This document shows positions 40,211 through 49,199 of a stretch of 64,000 nt of DNA, piece after piece (position 1 is the first letter of the stretch; every line of letters begins with the position of its first letter). Location of the stretch: NCBI GenBank assembly GCA_937924995.1, contig CALEXY010000007.1, positions 1 through 64,000 on the forward strand, written 5' to 3'. The position numbers were made by a program, and so were the translations under genes. The notes beneath the pieces were generated by a model. It ran no database searches. It was not told the origin of the DNA and worked only from the letters and a program-made list of their open reading frames with translations. Origin of the DNA: an uncultured Candidatus Saccharibacteria bacterium (lineage in GTDB: Bacteria > Patescibacteriota > Saccharimonadia > Saccharimonadales > Saccharimonadaceae).

Positions 40211-40371
40211 AATAACTTCATTATAGCACTCCCATCCTCTCTATTTTCCCACCTTGAAATCCCTCCCAACATTTGCTATAATAGACGTAATTAATATTTC
40301 TTGTAACCCGAATCTCACTGAGATTTTTGTGCAAAAATATTTTAATATTAACTTATCTACTTAAGGATTAA

Positions 40372-42618
40372 ATGAATAAACAAGAACAAGAGCGTCGTGC
40401 GAAGTTGATGCGGATGCAGGCCGAGCGTTTGCCAGAGATCAAGCGCCGTTTTGAGGAAAATCAGAACCGCACTAACTTCGAAAAAGCCGAGGAAAAGCCA
40501 GTCGAAACTGGGGCCGCGGTGATTTTTGAACAGGCGCAAAAACGTAATTTTAACAGCAATTTCAAACCTGGTGGCAAGGATTTTCGTGGTAAAAAATCAG
40601 ATCGTGCAAACGGTGCAAACAATTCCGACAACCAAAAATCTCGCAACAATCGCCAGAATAAAAACAATAAAAAACGCGGCAATCAAGTCAATGCTACAGA
40701 AAATAACGCCGCGACGAATGACAACGATTCTCGCAAAGTGAATCTTTCAGTTTCGACCCGCCGTGGCGAAATGGTACATCACCAGAGAATGCTTTCACAA
40801 GACGTGAATGCCCAGGCTACCCAGCACATCATCGGCGTGCCAGTAAATAAATCTCGTTTCAATGGCTACAACGGTGCCCAGGTGACGAACGCCCAGCTCA
40901 AGGCGGCTCGTCCAGATCCAGAAGCGGTGCGCGTGATTCCAATCGGTGGCGTCGGTGAATTCGGCATCGGTAAGAATATGACCGTGATCGAATACAAAAA
41001 CGAGATGATAGTGATTGATATGGGCGTACTCTTCGCTTCCGAGGACTACCCAGGCGTGAACTACATGATTCCAGATATTAAATATCTCGAAGACAATCTC
41101 AGCAAGGTGAAAGCTATTCTCTTCACCCACGCTCACCTTGATCACATCGGTGCCTGCAAGCATCTTTTGCCAAAATTTGGCCCGCTTACACCAATTTACG
41201 CGACCGATTTTACGATTGGGATGATTAAGCGCCAAATGAGCGAAGTCGACGATTTGCCAGAATTAAATTACAACGTGGTTGACCCATTCAAGCACGAAAA
41301 AATTCAAGTTTCCGAGCATCTCAGTGTGGAATTTGTGCACATGCTACACTCAATTCCAGGTAACTGTGGGCTAGTGATTCGTACCCCGAACGGCGTGATT
41401 TACCTCTCTGGTGACTGGCGCGCAGAAGCTAACCCAATCGATCGCCAATCCGACCTTGAACGTCTCGATGAGATTGTGAAGCACGAAGGTATTTCTTTGA
41501 TGTTGAACGAATCGACCAACATTGATTCCCCAGGTCACCATCCACATTCCGAATATGATGTCGGTGATAATATCGGCAAGGTGATGGATCATTATGCCAA
41601 TGGCCGTGTGATTATTTCCTGTTTCTCTTCTCAAATTAATCGTATCGGCATGATTTTGGAGCAAGCTTATCGACGTGGTCGCAAGGTAGCTTTTGCTGGT
41701 TTTTCAATGATTAACAATATCGAAGTGGCGCTGCGTGCCAAATGTATCAAGGTGCCAAAAGATACCGTGATGAAGATGGAAGATATTATTAAGCTGCCAG
41801 ATGACAAAGTAACGATTGTCTGTACTGGTTCGCAAGGTGAATTGAATGCCGTGCTCAACCGTATGGTGACCGGCGCGCACAAATTCATCAAGATTAAAGC
41901 TAGTGACACCATCGTCTTCTCTTCTAATCCAATTCCTGGTAACGAGCCACACGTGGTGAATACCGTGGACGGTCTACTTCGTGAGGGTGCCCAGGTGATT
42001 CAAAACGGTAAAACCCACCTCACTAATATTGGCCCACTTCATCTTTCGGGTCACGCCTATTACGAAGATCACGTCGATTTCGTGACGCGCTTACAACCTT
42101 TGAACTATTTGCCATATCACGGTGAATTCTTCATGATGGAGCACAATGCTGAAATGGCAGAAAACGTAGTGGGAATTTCTCACGATCGTATCTTAGTGGC
42201 AGATGATGGTGATATTGTGGAACTTCTACCAAATAAGACAATCCGCAAGAATGGTCGTATCTCAGTCGGCAACAAGCTTTATGATGATGCCGATAAGCCA
42301 GTACACGAAGCGGTGGTGAAAGACCGTATTCACATCTCGCGTGAAGGTATTTTCATGATCGTTCTGACTATTAGTAAAAAAACTGGCCGCCTAATTAAGA
42401 CGCCAGATATAGTGTCACGTGCCTTTATTTACCTCGATAATTCCGAGGAATTAATCGGCAAGATTCGCCATTATCTTCGTGTGAAAACCGACAAGTCTAT
42501 CTCTACTGAACCAGAGGTGAAGGTCTTGAAGGAAGAAGTCAAAGAAGACATCACTCGCATCCTCTTCGATGCTACTGGTCACACCCCTATCGTGATTCCA
42601 GTGATTAATAAAGTTTAA
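40372..42618 (+). CDS. rnj: Ribonuclease J with disordered N-terminal extension
   Basis: Metallo-beta-lactamase/beta-CASP ribonuclease for mRNA decay and rRNA maturation. The catalytic motif FTHAHLDHIGA gives H253-x-H255-x-D257-H258. GGVGEFGIGKNM opens the domain near residue 192, LSGDWRAEANP and the motif LSGHAYYEDH follow, and a C-terminal RNase J domain ends the protein. Residues 1-185 are an unusual extension: a charged helix, then a Lys/Arg/Asn/Gln-rich disordered part (about 65-125), probably RNA-binding. AAGGA precedes the ATG. TGC-TATAAT near 40273 is a likely promoter with a leader of about 90 bases. Confidence 0.95.
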   Translation: MNKQEQERRAKLMRMQAERLPEIKRRFEENQNRTNFEKAEEKPVETGAAVIFEQAQKRNFNSNFKPGGKDFRGKKSDRANGANNSDNQKSRNNRQNKNNKKRGNQVNATENNAATNDNDSRKVNLSVSTRRGEMVHHQRMLSQDVNAQATQHIIGVPVNKSRFNGYNGAQVTNAQLKAARPDPEAVRVIPIGGVGEFGIGKNMTVIEYKNEMIVIDMGVLFASEDYPGVNYMIPDIKYLEDNLSKVKAILFTHAHLDHIGACKHLLPKFGPLTPIYATDFTIGMIKRQMSEVDDLPELNYNVVDPFKHEKIQVSEHLSVEFVHMLHSIPGNCGLVIRTPNGVIYLSGDWRAEANPIDRQSDLERLDEIVKHEGISLMLNESTNIDSPGHHPHSEYDVGDNIGKVMDHYANGRVIISCFSSQINRIGMILEQAYRRGRKVAFAGFSMINNIEVALRAKCIKVPKDTVMKMEDIIKLPDDKVTIVCTGSQGELNAVLNRMVTGAHKFIKIKASDTIVFSSNPIPGNEPHVVNTVDGLLREGAQVIQNGKTHLTNIGPLHLSGHAYYEDHVDFVTRLQPLNYLPYHGEFFMMEHNAEMAENVVGISHDRILVADDGDIVELLPNKTIRKNGRISVGNKLYDDADKPVHEAVVKDRIHISREGIFMIVLTISKKTGRLIKTPDIVSRAFIYLDNSEELIGKIRHYLRVKTDKSISTEPEVKVLKEEVKEDITRILFDATGHTPIVIPVINKV

Positions 42619-42619
42619 G

Positions 42620-42650
42620 AAAAACACCCAGAGCAATCTGGGTGTTTTTT
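42620..42650. terminator. Bidirectional terminator after RNase J
   Basis: Hairpin ACACCCAGA-GCAA-TCTGGGTGT with A- and T-runs. It serves RNase J (+) and the rpsF operon (-). Confidence 0.85.
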
Positions 42651-42652
42651 AT

Positions 42653-43504
42653 TTATTCGGCGGAATTATATTTGTCGTAATATTCCTGAGATTTGTCGTA
42701 ATCTTCGGCGAGGCCATAATATTTGGCGGCCAATTCATAGTAAAGTTTCTTCAAATTCTTAGTTAGAGAATTTTCATCCACCTGATCGAGATAAATTTTA
42801 GCGACGTCCGGATTATTCGCGATGAGATAAAGATGAGCGCGATAGAGAGTAAAGAGTTTTTCCAGAGATTCATTACCGCTACCCAGTTTTTCTTCCAAGG
42901 CATCAAGACGTTTCACCGCTTCATCTGGGTCCTGCAAAACATTGTCCTTAAAATTTTCCCCTTCAATATTATTCGTATCGGAGAAAAGTAGGTAGGTAAA
43001 ATTACCAAAATCTTCCCAGGAGGCCACATCGAGATTAAAATTATTCACGTATTCCTCAGGATTTGCTGCATAGTCAGTCTTTTTCTTAATATAGGCTTCA
43101 TCCTTATCTGGATCGATTAATCCGTCGTCGGCGGAAGCTTCAGTCTTCTTCGCCGTGGAGGAGCCGTCTTTTGACTGCTGAGCAGAATTAGATCCGGAAG
43201 CGCCACCCTCATGACTAGCTTTGGATTTCGCAATCGCCCAAATGCCAAAACCTGCCGCCGCGACGATAAGTACAGCGACAGAGACGATAACAGCAATGAC
43301 TTTTTGGTCTAATTTAACTTTGACTTTTTCATCTGCCATGTCGGAAGTCATGGCAAGCTCCTGCACCGACGGAGTGTAGATATCTTCTGCTGTAGTTTTT
43401 TCTACTGGGGTAGCTTCTTCCACGTTGTTAGAGTTTTCTACTGGAGCAGAGTTTTCTACCGGATTTTCGTCTAATTGATAAGAATTTGAATTTTCTGGGT
43501 TCAT
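42653..43504 (-). CDS. Single-pass membrane protein with TPR-like C-domain, unknown
   Basis: A 283-aa protein: acidic N-terminus with VENSAPVENSNNVEE repeats, a transmembrane helix (about 68-92), a Ser/Gly/Lys linker, and a helical C-domain with TPR-like spacing (LFTLYRAHLYLIANNPDVAKIYL...KKLYYELAAKYYGLAEDYDKS). Topology is probably N-in with the repeats outside. ATG 43504 follows the tlyA stop by one base. It is the last gene of the rpsF operon, though TATAAT inside the tlyA end could give it an extra start. Confidence 0.7.
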   Translation of the reverse strand: MNPENSNSYQLDENPVENSAPVENSNNVEEATPVEKTTAEDIYTPSVQELAMTSDMADEKVKVKLDQKVIAVIVSVAVLIVAAAGFGIWAIAKSKASHEGGASGSNSAQQSKDGSSTAKKTEASADDGLIDPDKDEAYIKKKTDYAANPEEYVNNFNLDVASWEDFGNFTYLLFSDTNNIEGENFKDNVLQDPDEAVKRLDALEEKLGSGNESLEKLFTLYRAHLYLIANNPDVAKIYLDQVDENSLTKNLKKLYYELAAKYYGLAEDYDKSQEYYDKYNSAE

Positions 43505-43505
43505 A

Positions 43506-44138
43506 TTACTTATGATTATAATGCGAACGCACAGAGTTTTCAACCAATTTCAAATGATAGAAGCGCTCGACATTGCCATTTTTGCCGGCCAGAAAATTAT
43601 CACGCTTATCCACCACCTTAAAGTGATTTTGCTTGAGCCAAAGTTCAAAATTTTTAATAATTTCACGACGAATTTTTTCGTTTTTCACGATACCATTTTT
43701 AAGCTCATAAGCTTTAGCTTCAAACTGAGGCTTCAACATCATCAAAAAGTCGGCCGACCGGACTTCAGGCTGTAACTTCACATGGGTAAGCACTTTTTTC
43801 AGAGAAACAAAAGAAACATCGGCCAGCACCACATCGAGCGGGCCAAACTTGGCAAAATCCACCAAAAAGATATCGGTCTTTTCCAGAAGCGTAATCCGCG
43901 GATCGAAGCGCAGTGGCGCCTTCATCTGATTGGTCCCCTTTTCGACCGCAAAAACCCGCTTTGCGCCACGGCGCAAAGCGTATTCGGTGAAACCACCAGT
44001 ACTTGACCCAATATCCAGCACGGTTTTATCTCGAAAATCAAAAGAAAAAGCTTGCGACGCCCCAGCAAGCTTATTCTCCGCTCGAGAAACTACATCTGAT
44101 GAAACCTCAGATTTTTTAGATTCTATCGCTTTTTTCAT
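43506..44138 (-). CDS. TlyA-like rRNA methyltransferase lacking the S4 domain
   Basis: Rossmann SAM-dependent methyltransferase of the TlyA/FtsJ type that 2'-O-methylates rRNA. VSRAENKL at the start, VLDIGSSTGGFTEYAL (SAM motif), VFAVEKGTNQM, DVVLADVSFVSL (catalytic Asp region) and MLKPQFE (Lys) match TlyA. The usual N-terminal S4 RNA-binding domain of about 60 residues is missing (210 aa against about 270). No upstream frame supplies it; efp ends just before. Enzyme activity is likely; substrate site is inferred from family. Confidence 0.85.
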   Translation of the reverse strand: MKKAIESKKSEVSSDVVSRAENKLAGASQAFSFDFRDKTVLDIGSSTGGFTEYALRRGAKRVFAVEKGTNQMKAPLRFDPRITLLEKTDIFLVDFAKFGPLDVVLADVSFVSLKKVLTHVKLQPEVRSADFLMMLKPQFEAKAYELKNGIVKNEKIRREIIKNFELWLKQNHFKVVDKRDNFLAGKNGNVERFYHLKLVENSVRSHYNHK

Positions 44139-44142
44139 CTAA

Positions 44143-44703
44143 TTATTTTTTACGTTCACGGTAAGCGTAAGTTTCCGTATCCACAGAAACCACATCGCCT
44201 TCTTTGATAAAGGCAGGAACCTTAATCACTACGCCAGTTTCGAGGGTAGCATCTTTCATGACTGAAGTAGAAGTATCACCCTTCACGGCATTTTCAGTGT
44301 AAGTGACTTCAAGCCAAAGATTCTTAGGAAGAGTGAGGTTGATGGCGGTTCCATTATAAAATTGGATTTCCATCTCATCACCGTCTTTCATGAAATCTTT
44401 GGAATCGCCAACCATATCGGAAGACAATTCGTATTGCTCAAAAGTGGTTGGGTCCATGAAGTAGAATTTCTCTTCATCACGATAGAGATACTGCACCTTC
44501 TTGGTAGAAACTTCGGCTGGCTCGATCTTTTCCTGACCCTTGAAAGTCTTAGGGATAAGCGCACCAGTGATTAAGTTTTTGACACGTACGTTGACGATTG
44601 AGCCACCACGTCCCATAACTTTTTGGGAATATTCAATAACCTTGTATGGCTGACCATCAAGAGTAATTAGAGTATTTTTCTTTAAATCGGTAGGTCCGTA
44701 CAT
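44143..44703 (-). CDS. efp: Elongation factor P
   Basis: Three-domain tRNA mimic that rescues ribosomes stalled on polyproline. KKNTLITLDGQPYKVIEY, the loop KVMGRGGSIVNVRVKN with Arg32 at the tip where modified Lys/Arg occurs, and a C-terminal VVIKVPAFIKEGDVVSVDTETYAYRER are diagnostic. 186 aa, normal. The arginine tip suggests an unmodified or rhamnosylated type; no EarP gene is in the window. Confidence 0.96.
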   Translation of the reverse strand: MYGPTDLKKNTLITLDGQPYKVIEYSQKVMGRGGSIVNVRVKNLITGALIPKTFKGQEKIEPAEVSTKKVQYLYRDEEKFYFMDPTTFEQYELSSDMVGDSKDFMKDGDEMEIQFYNGTAINLTLPKNLWLEVTYTENAVKGDTSTSVMKDATLETGVVIKVPAFIKEGDVVSVDTETYAYRERKK

Positions 44704-44714
44704 AATTCTCCTTT

Positions 44715-44912
44715 TTAGTTATTTGAAACAAATGGTAGGAGGGCTAGATGACGGGCACGCTTAACAGCGACAGCCAATTGGCGTTGTTGCTTAGCAGATA
44801 AACCAGTCTTAGCGATTGGCTCGATGCGACCGTACACATCGATGTAGCGTTGCATAGTTTTGACATCTTTATAATCGAAATAAAGATTTGGATCGTTCTT
44901 GATTCTTCTCAT
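44715..44912 (-). CDS. rpsR: Ribosomal protein bS18
   Basis: 65 aa. YFDYKDVKTMQRYIDVYGRI and TGLSAKQQRQLAVAVKRARHLALLPF are the S18 core. Partner of S6, encoded two genes upstream. No rplI (bL9) follows, although it does in many bacteria. Confidence 0.97.
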   Translation of the reverse strand: MRRIKNDPNLYFDYKDVKTMQRYIDVYGRIEPIAKTGLSAKQQRQLAVAVKRARHLALLPFVSNN

Positions 44913-44939
44913 TTTTTCTCTCTTTTCTCGCTTTAATTA

Positions 44940-45371
44940 TTAGAATGGTACTTCACTGAGGTCGATTTCGCCATCTGGAATATCATCCGGAATAGAATCT
45001 GGCATAGCCTGACTATAATTACTGGTGGTAGATTCTTGGGATCTGCTACCGAGAAGGTTAAAGTCTTCCATAACGATTTCCACGGCGGAACGCTTGGCAC
45101 CGGTCTTATCTTCATAAGTACGTTGAGACAAGCGGCCTGAGACCATGATTGGTGTACCTTTTTTTGCATATTGAGCAATCACATTACCTGGTTTACCCCA
45201 AGCAGAAACTTCGATATAAGAAACTTGTTCTTTCTTTTCGCCGTTCATCACGTAATTATAGTTCACCGCCACTGAGAAGCTAGTAACTTCTGAACCAGAA
45301 GTCGTAGCTCTAGTTTCTGGGTCGCGAACAACATTACCGATAATGATTGCTTTACTAAATCCCCGCGCCAT
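44940..45371 (-). CDS. ssb: Single-stranded DNA-binding protein
   Basis: 143-aa OB-fold protein: FSKAIIIGNVVRDPETR at the N-terminus, FSVAVNYNYV, YIEVSAWGKPGNVIAQYAKKG and the acidic tail ending DGEIDLSEVPF, the variant of the DDDIPF protein-interaction tip. Located between rpsF and rpsR as in Firmicutes and most bacteria. Confidence 0.97.
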   Translation of the reverse strand: MARGFSKAIIIGNVVRDPETRATTSGSEVTSFSVAVNYNYVMNGEKKEQVSYIEVSAWGKPGNVIAQYAKKGTPIMVSGRLSQRTYEDKTGAKRSAVEIVMEDFNLLGSRSQESTTSNYSQAMPDSIPDDIPDGEIDLSEVPF

Positions 45372-45396
45372 AAATATACCTCACTTAATTGTTTAA

Positions 45397-45747
45397 TTAT
45401 TCTTCGTCTTTAGACTCTTTTTTGTCAGCACGGGCTTTGCGCTTAGCTTCAAATTTAGCTTTGCGTTCGTCGACGGTGACTAAGAGATAACGTAAGACTT
45501 CCTCGGTGATGTTAAGAGTGGAAGAAATCTTGGCTGGAGCCTGAGCTGGAAGTTCCAAATCGAAAGCGTAGTAGACTGCATAGTCTTCTTTTTCGATAGG
45601 ATAAGCCAAACGCTTCTTACCCTCATTGACTTCTTTGACGATTTTACCGTCGTTAGACTCAATGAGTTTCTTAATTTTATCTAAGGCTGGTGTCAAATTC
45701 ATCTCGAGATCAGGATGAATTAAGACAGTAAGTTCATACTGTTTCAC
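45397..45747 (-). CDS. rpsF: Ribosomal protein bS6
   Basis: 116 aa. YELTVLIHPDLE, VNEGKKRLAYPIEKEDYAVYYAFDLEL and LNITEEVLRYLLVTVDE are S6 signatures; Lys/Glu-rich tail. The start codon is GTG with AAAGGAG seven bases upstream. First gene of rpsF-ssb-rpsR-efp-tlyA-42653. An extended -10 TGCTATAAT lies near 45806-45817 on the minus strand. Confidence 0.97.
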   Translation of the reverse strand: MKQYELTVLIHPDLEMNLTPALDKIKKLIESNDGKIVKEVNEGKKRLAYPIEKEDYAVYYAFDLELPAQAPAKISSTLNITEEVLRYLLVTVDERKAKFEAKRKARADKKESKDEE

Positions 45748-45867
45748 TTTGCACTCCTTTGGTTAAAGCAAGTACACCTTAAGTTACTTGCTGAGCTAAT
45801 AATGTATAGATTATAGCATAAAAATAGAGAAAAATACAGAGTTTTCCACAATAAAAATCATTGTAAT

Positions 45868-45896
45868 TTTTCGATTTGTCATATATAAACGTAAGT
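45868..45896 (+). promoter_or_regulatory. Promoter of the first stalk-protein gene
   Basis: TTGTAA, 17-base spacer, TATAAA within CATATATAAACG, followed by a TAGAAAGG box. The same CATATATAAAC..TAGAAAGG arrangement precedes the copy at 49200. Coordinates approximate to a few bases. Confidence 0.6.
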
Positions 45897-45945
45897 AGAA
45901 AGGTCTAGTTGTAATTATTATTAATACAGGAGAGAAAAAGTTATC

Positions 45946-46707
45946 ATGAATGATACTAATTTCGAGAATAATACGGAGATAAATTCCGTACATAGTGAAG
46001 CAAAAGCGCAGAGTCATGGCGGAGTGAAGGCTATGGCCATATTTTTTGCTATTACTACCTTAGCTTTAGGTAGCGCTTTAGCTTATGTTTATACTTCGAA
46101 GAACAAAGATACTAAAAAACTAAACGAAGAGCTTGTAGAATCGAAAGAAAAAGTCAAATCTGCGAACGAATCCATTGCGAAATACGAGGAAGCTACCCAG
46201 ACCAAGATCACTGACGTGAAGCAAGACAATGTGACGGTGAAAGAGATTGTGAAGCCGATGAAAATTGACGCTCAGATGGAACAACTCACGAAGGCCCTTT
46301 ACGATAAATCCCACAAGAATGATACGTTCGACGATGACCAAGGTCACAAGATTATTGAAAGCTGGGAAACACCTGTATTTGACATGCTTTTTACCACAAG
46401 TGATGGAAAATTTATGATTGCTAGAATACGACCTCTTGGGATTGGAGTTTACATAGACCAGCACGGAAATAGAGTTAATACACTGCCATTTCAAGGAGGA
46501 TATGCTGCATATTGGTATCGCTCATTACCAGACGGTCAATGGAAACTTGGCGAAGAAGGACATGCACCACATTCATGTAATGAGGGAATCGCCAACGATT
46601 ACAAGGAAGCTATTCGCAGTGTGAATAATGATAGAAGAAAAAATGGCGAACAACTATTTGGTGCCTGTTTTGATGAAAATAAGCATGAATACGTTTACCC
46701 ATATTAA
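45946..46707 (+). CDS. Stalk protein A: TM plus coiled coil with variable C-terminal head
   Basis: A 253-aa protein: hydrophilic N-terminus, transmembrane helix (about 26-46), a Lys/Glu coiled-coil stalk (KKLNEELVESKEKVKSANES), the invariant linker YEEATQTKITDVKQDNVTVK, then a head of about 145 residues with AYWYRSLPDGQWKLGEEG and two cysteines. The first roughly 320 bases including the leader are nearly identical to the gene at 49200, and the heads differ strongly. AGGAGAG ribosome-binding site. Predicted surface-exposed head; function unknown. Confidence 0.8.
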   Translation: MNDTNFENNTEINSVHSEAKAQSHGGVKAMAIFFAITTLALGSALAYVYTSKNKDTKKLNEELVESKEKVKSANESIAKYEEATQTKITDVKQDNVTVKEIVKPMKIDAQMEQLTKALYDKSHKNDTFDDDQGHKIIESWETPVFDMLFTTSDGKFMIARIRPLGIGVYIDQHGNRVNTLPFQGGYAAYWYRSLPDGQWKLGEEGHAPHSCNEGIANDYKEAIRSVNNDRRKNGEQLFGACFDENKHEYVYPY

Positions 46708-46732
46708 TTCACTATAATTAATGCAAAAAAAC

Positions 46733-46759
46733 GAGCGTCAAAATTTGGCGCTCTTTTTT
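46733..46759 (+). terminator. Terminator of stalk protein A gene
   Basis: Hairpin GAGCG-n-CGCTC followed by a T-run. Confidence 0.8.
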
Positions 46760-46794
46760 TAATTTTTAACTAATTTTCTTCCCTATAATTATGC

Positions 46795-46806
46795 TATAAT
46801 ATGTTT
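46795..46806 (+). promoter_or_regulatory. -10 for leaderless ftsK transcript
   Basis: TGC-TATAAT (46792-46800) then 6 bases and ATG 46807. An ATG at 46801 directly abuts the hexamer and would lie upstream of the expected start site. Confidence 0.6.
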
Positions 46807-49053
46807 ATGGCTAAACAAACACGAGGAAGACGTCGAACGTCTAGAGGTAGAGCAAAAGACCCCGCTCCAACCCATCAATTACCAGGGGGATTTTGGCGCC
46901 AAGTAATGGCCCTATTAATGATTGTGATTTCGGTCGTTTTGATTATGACTTGGTTCGGCAACGGCGGTAATCTATTGAACGATTTTCACAGTGGTTCACT
47001 CTACGTGGTCGGCTATGCGACCTATGCGATTCCAGTGATCTTAGTTTATCTGGCGGTGAAAATTTTTCTCACCGAAGACAATCGTCTCCCGACCGTGATT
47101 TGGGTCACTTCTTTCCTGATGATTCTCTGGTTGGCGGGCATTTTTGACTTACCTTCTTATGGTACGAAGAATTTAACTGGTGGCGTGATTGGCGATGCCT
47201 TAAATCACCTAGTCACCCAATTACTCGACCCATCAGTCGCGGCCTTTATTTACATCGTACTGATTTTCATCACAGGAATTTTCATTCTTCAACTTTCGCC
47301 ACTAACCGTGTTTAAGGATTTTGCGAATCTTTTCCGCACCGGTCGTAAGGCTGAAGATTCCGAGAATGCTCGGGTAGCCCGAAAAGCCGAACGTGAAGTC
47401 GCGCCTCTCGATGCGCCAATTCGCATTAAAGCGAATGGTATTGAAATGTCGGCAGCAGAACTAAAAACACCGAAACTTGAGGTAAAAAAGGCAAGTATGG
47501 AAAAACCAGCTGAGCCAGAAACAGAACGCGCTTTGACCGCAGCCTCTGATCCAGATTGGAAAATGCCAAGCGTGGAATTTCTTTCTAAGAAACATATTCC
47601 ACCAGATGGCGGCAATATTCAACAAAACGCGGTAATTATTAAATCAACTTTCGTGGATTTCGGTATTGATGTAGAGGTCGAAGGCGCAAACATCGGTCCT
47701 TCGGTCACTCAATATACCATACGTCCACCTGCTGGGGTGATTCTTTCGAAGATTGCGGCACGTGATAAGGAGTTGGCATTGAACCTCGCTACCGAAAGTG
47801 TGCGTATCGAAGCGCCGATTCCAGGTACTCGCCTAGTCGGTGTGGAAATTCCGAACGTACGTAAAGAAAGCGTGAGTTTGAGAAGTCTTCTTGAGAGCGA
47901 CCGCTGGAAAAAAGAACAGGCCGCACTTTGTTTTGCCGTGGGTAAGGATATTTCCGGTAACACAATTATTGCTAATCTCGCAAAAATGCCTCACCTTCTG
48001 ATCGCTGGTACTACCGGTTCTGGTAAGTCGGTGATGACGAATATTTTGATTTCTTCCCTACTTTATCGTAATGCCCCGAGTGACATGAAATTAATTATCG
48101 TGGACCCGAAGCAGGTGGAAATGGCGCAATATAATGATATTCCACATCTTTTGACGCCAATTATTACGGCGACCGATAAGGCACTTTCGGCGATGAAGTG
48201 GGCAGTGAACGAGATGGAGCGTCGCTATGCTTGTCTCGCAGAAGAGCGCGTAAAGAAAATTGAAGACTATAATGAGAAAATGAAAGCGCGCGCGGAAGAA
48301 GCCAAGAAAAATGGCGAGGCGTCAGAAGATGCCACGCAAAACAATAAGATGCCTTACATTGTGATTATTATCGATGAGATGGCTGACTTGATGATGCAAG
48401 CAGGTAAAGATCTCGAACAGCTAATCGTGCGTATCGCCCAGAAAGGTCGTGCTTCGGGTATTCACTTGGTACTCGCCACTCAGCGTCCGGAAGTAAAAGT
48501 GGTGACCGGTTTGATTAAAGCAAACATTCCGGGCCGTATCGCTTTTAAGGTTTTAAACGGTATTGATTCGCGTATGATGCTCGAATCTGGTGGTGCCGAA
48601 AAATTACTCGGTAACGGTGATATGCTGATGCTGACCACTGAAATGATGGGTAAGCCACGTCGTATTCAGGGCGCCTTCGCCTCAGACGATGAGATTAATA
48701 AGCTAACCAACTTCCTGCGCGAACAGAGACAACCAGAATATAATAATGAGGTAATTTCTCAAGCAGTGCAGATTAAGGGTATGGGACCTTCGGATGGCGG
48801 ATCCTTCGGTGAACTCGGACGGAAATACGATCCGTCGGATCCAGTGGTGCGTAAGGCGATTGAAATTACACTCTCTAAGGGTAAATTCTCGACCGCCATG
48901 CTGCAGACCTACCTCGGTAAGGGTCACGGCTTCGTCTCCGGTCTCGCGATTTGGTTAGAAGAAATCGGGGTGATTGGTCCAGCTAACGGCAATAAGCCAC
49001 GTGACGTAATGATTAAATCTCTAGAAGAATTCGACCAATTGGCCAATAGCTAA
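46807..49053 (+). CDS. ftsK: DNA translocase FtsK
   Basis: Pumps DNA at the division septum during chromosome segregation. About 748 aa: four hydrophobic helices at residues about 33-165, a short linker (FtsK linkers are much longer in E. coli), the alpha/beta motor with AGTTGSGKSVMTN (Walker A) and IVIIIDEMADLMM (Walker B), and the winged-helix gamma domain (GKFSTAMLQTYLGKGHGF) that reads orienting DNA sites. I use ATG 46807 for its 6-base distance from TATAAT. It sits between two copies of the stalk-protein gene. Confidence 0.95.
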   Translation: MAKQTRGRRRTSRGRAKDPAPTHQLPGGFWRQVMALLMIVISVVLIMTWFGNGGNLLNDFHSGSLYVVGYATYAIPVILVYLAVKIFLTEDNRLPTVIWVTSFLMILWLAGIFDLPSYGTKNLTGGVIGDALNHLVTQLLDPSVAAFIYIVLIFITGIFILQLSPLTVFKDFANLFRTGRKAEDSENARVARKAEREVAPLDAPIRIKANGIEMSAAELKTPKLEVKKASMEKPAEPETERALTAASDPDWKMPSVEFLSKKHIPPDGGNIQQNAVIIKSTFVDFGIDVEVEGANIGPSVTQYTIRPPAGVILSKIAARDKELALNLATESVRIEAPIPGTRLVGVEIPNVRKESVSLRSLLESDRWKKEQAALCFAVGKDISGNTIIANLAKMPHLLIAGTTGSGKSVMTNILISSLLYRNAPSDMKLIIVDPKQVEMAQYNDIPHLLTPIITATDKALSAMKWAVNEMERRYACLAEERVKKIEDYNEKMKARAEEAKKNGEASEDATQNNKMPYIVIIIDEMADLMMQAGKDLEQLIVRIAQKGRASGIHLVLATQRPEVKVVTGLIKANIPGRIAFKVLNGIDSRMMLESGGAEKLLGNGDMLMLTTEMMGKPRRIQGAFASDDEINKLTNFLREQRQPEYNNEVISQAVQIKGMGPSDGGSFGELGRKYDPSDPVVRKAIEITLSKGKFSTAMLQTYLGKGHGFVSGLAIWLEEIGVIGPANGNKPRDVMIKSLEEFDQLANS

Positions 49054-49059
49054 AATTAC

Positions 49060-49091
49060 AACAGGATTATGCTGAAATAATCCTGTTTTTT
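49060..49091 (+). terminator. Terminator of ftsK
   Basis: Hairpin ACAGGATTAT-n-ATAATCCTGT followed by TTTTT. Confidence 0.85.
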
Positions 49092-49199
49092 ATTGCTTTT
49101 TTTGACATTCTCATATATAAACATAATTAGAAAGGATTATATTTTTTATAATTTTTATTTCACTATTATTAATAAATTTTTAGGAGAGAAAAAGTTATC

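Noticed and set aside
27546..40250. Integrase-mediated element with att direct repeats
   Set aside because: No integrase gene and no second copy of the tRNA-Lys 3' end seen near 40.2 kb. The island call rests on content and composition only.
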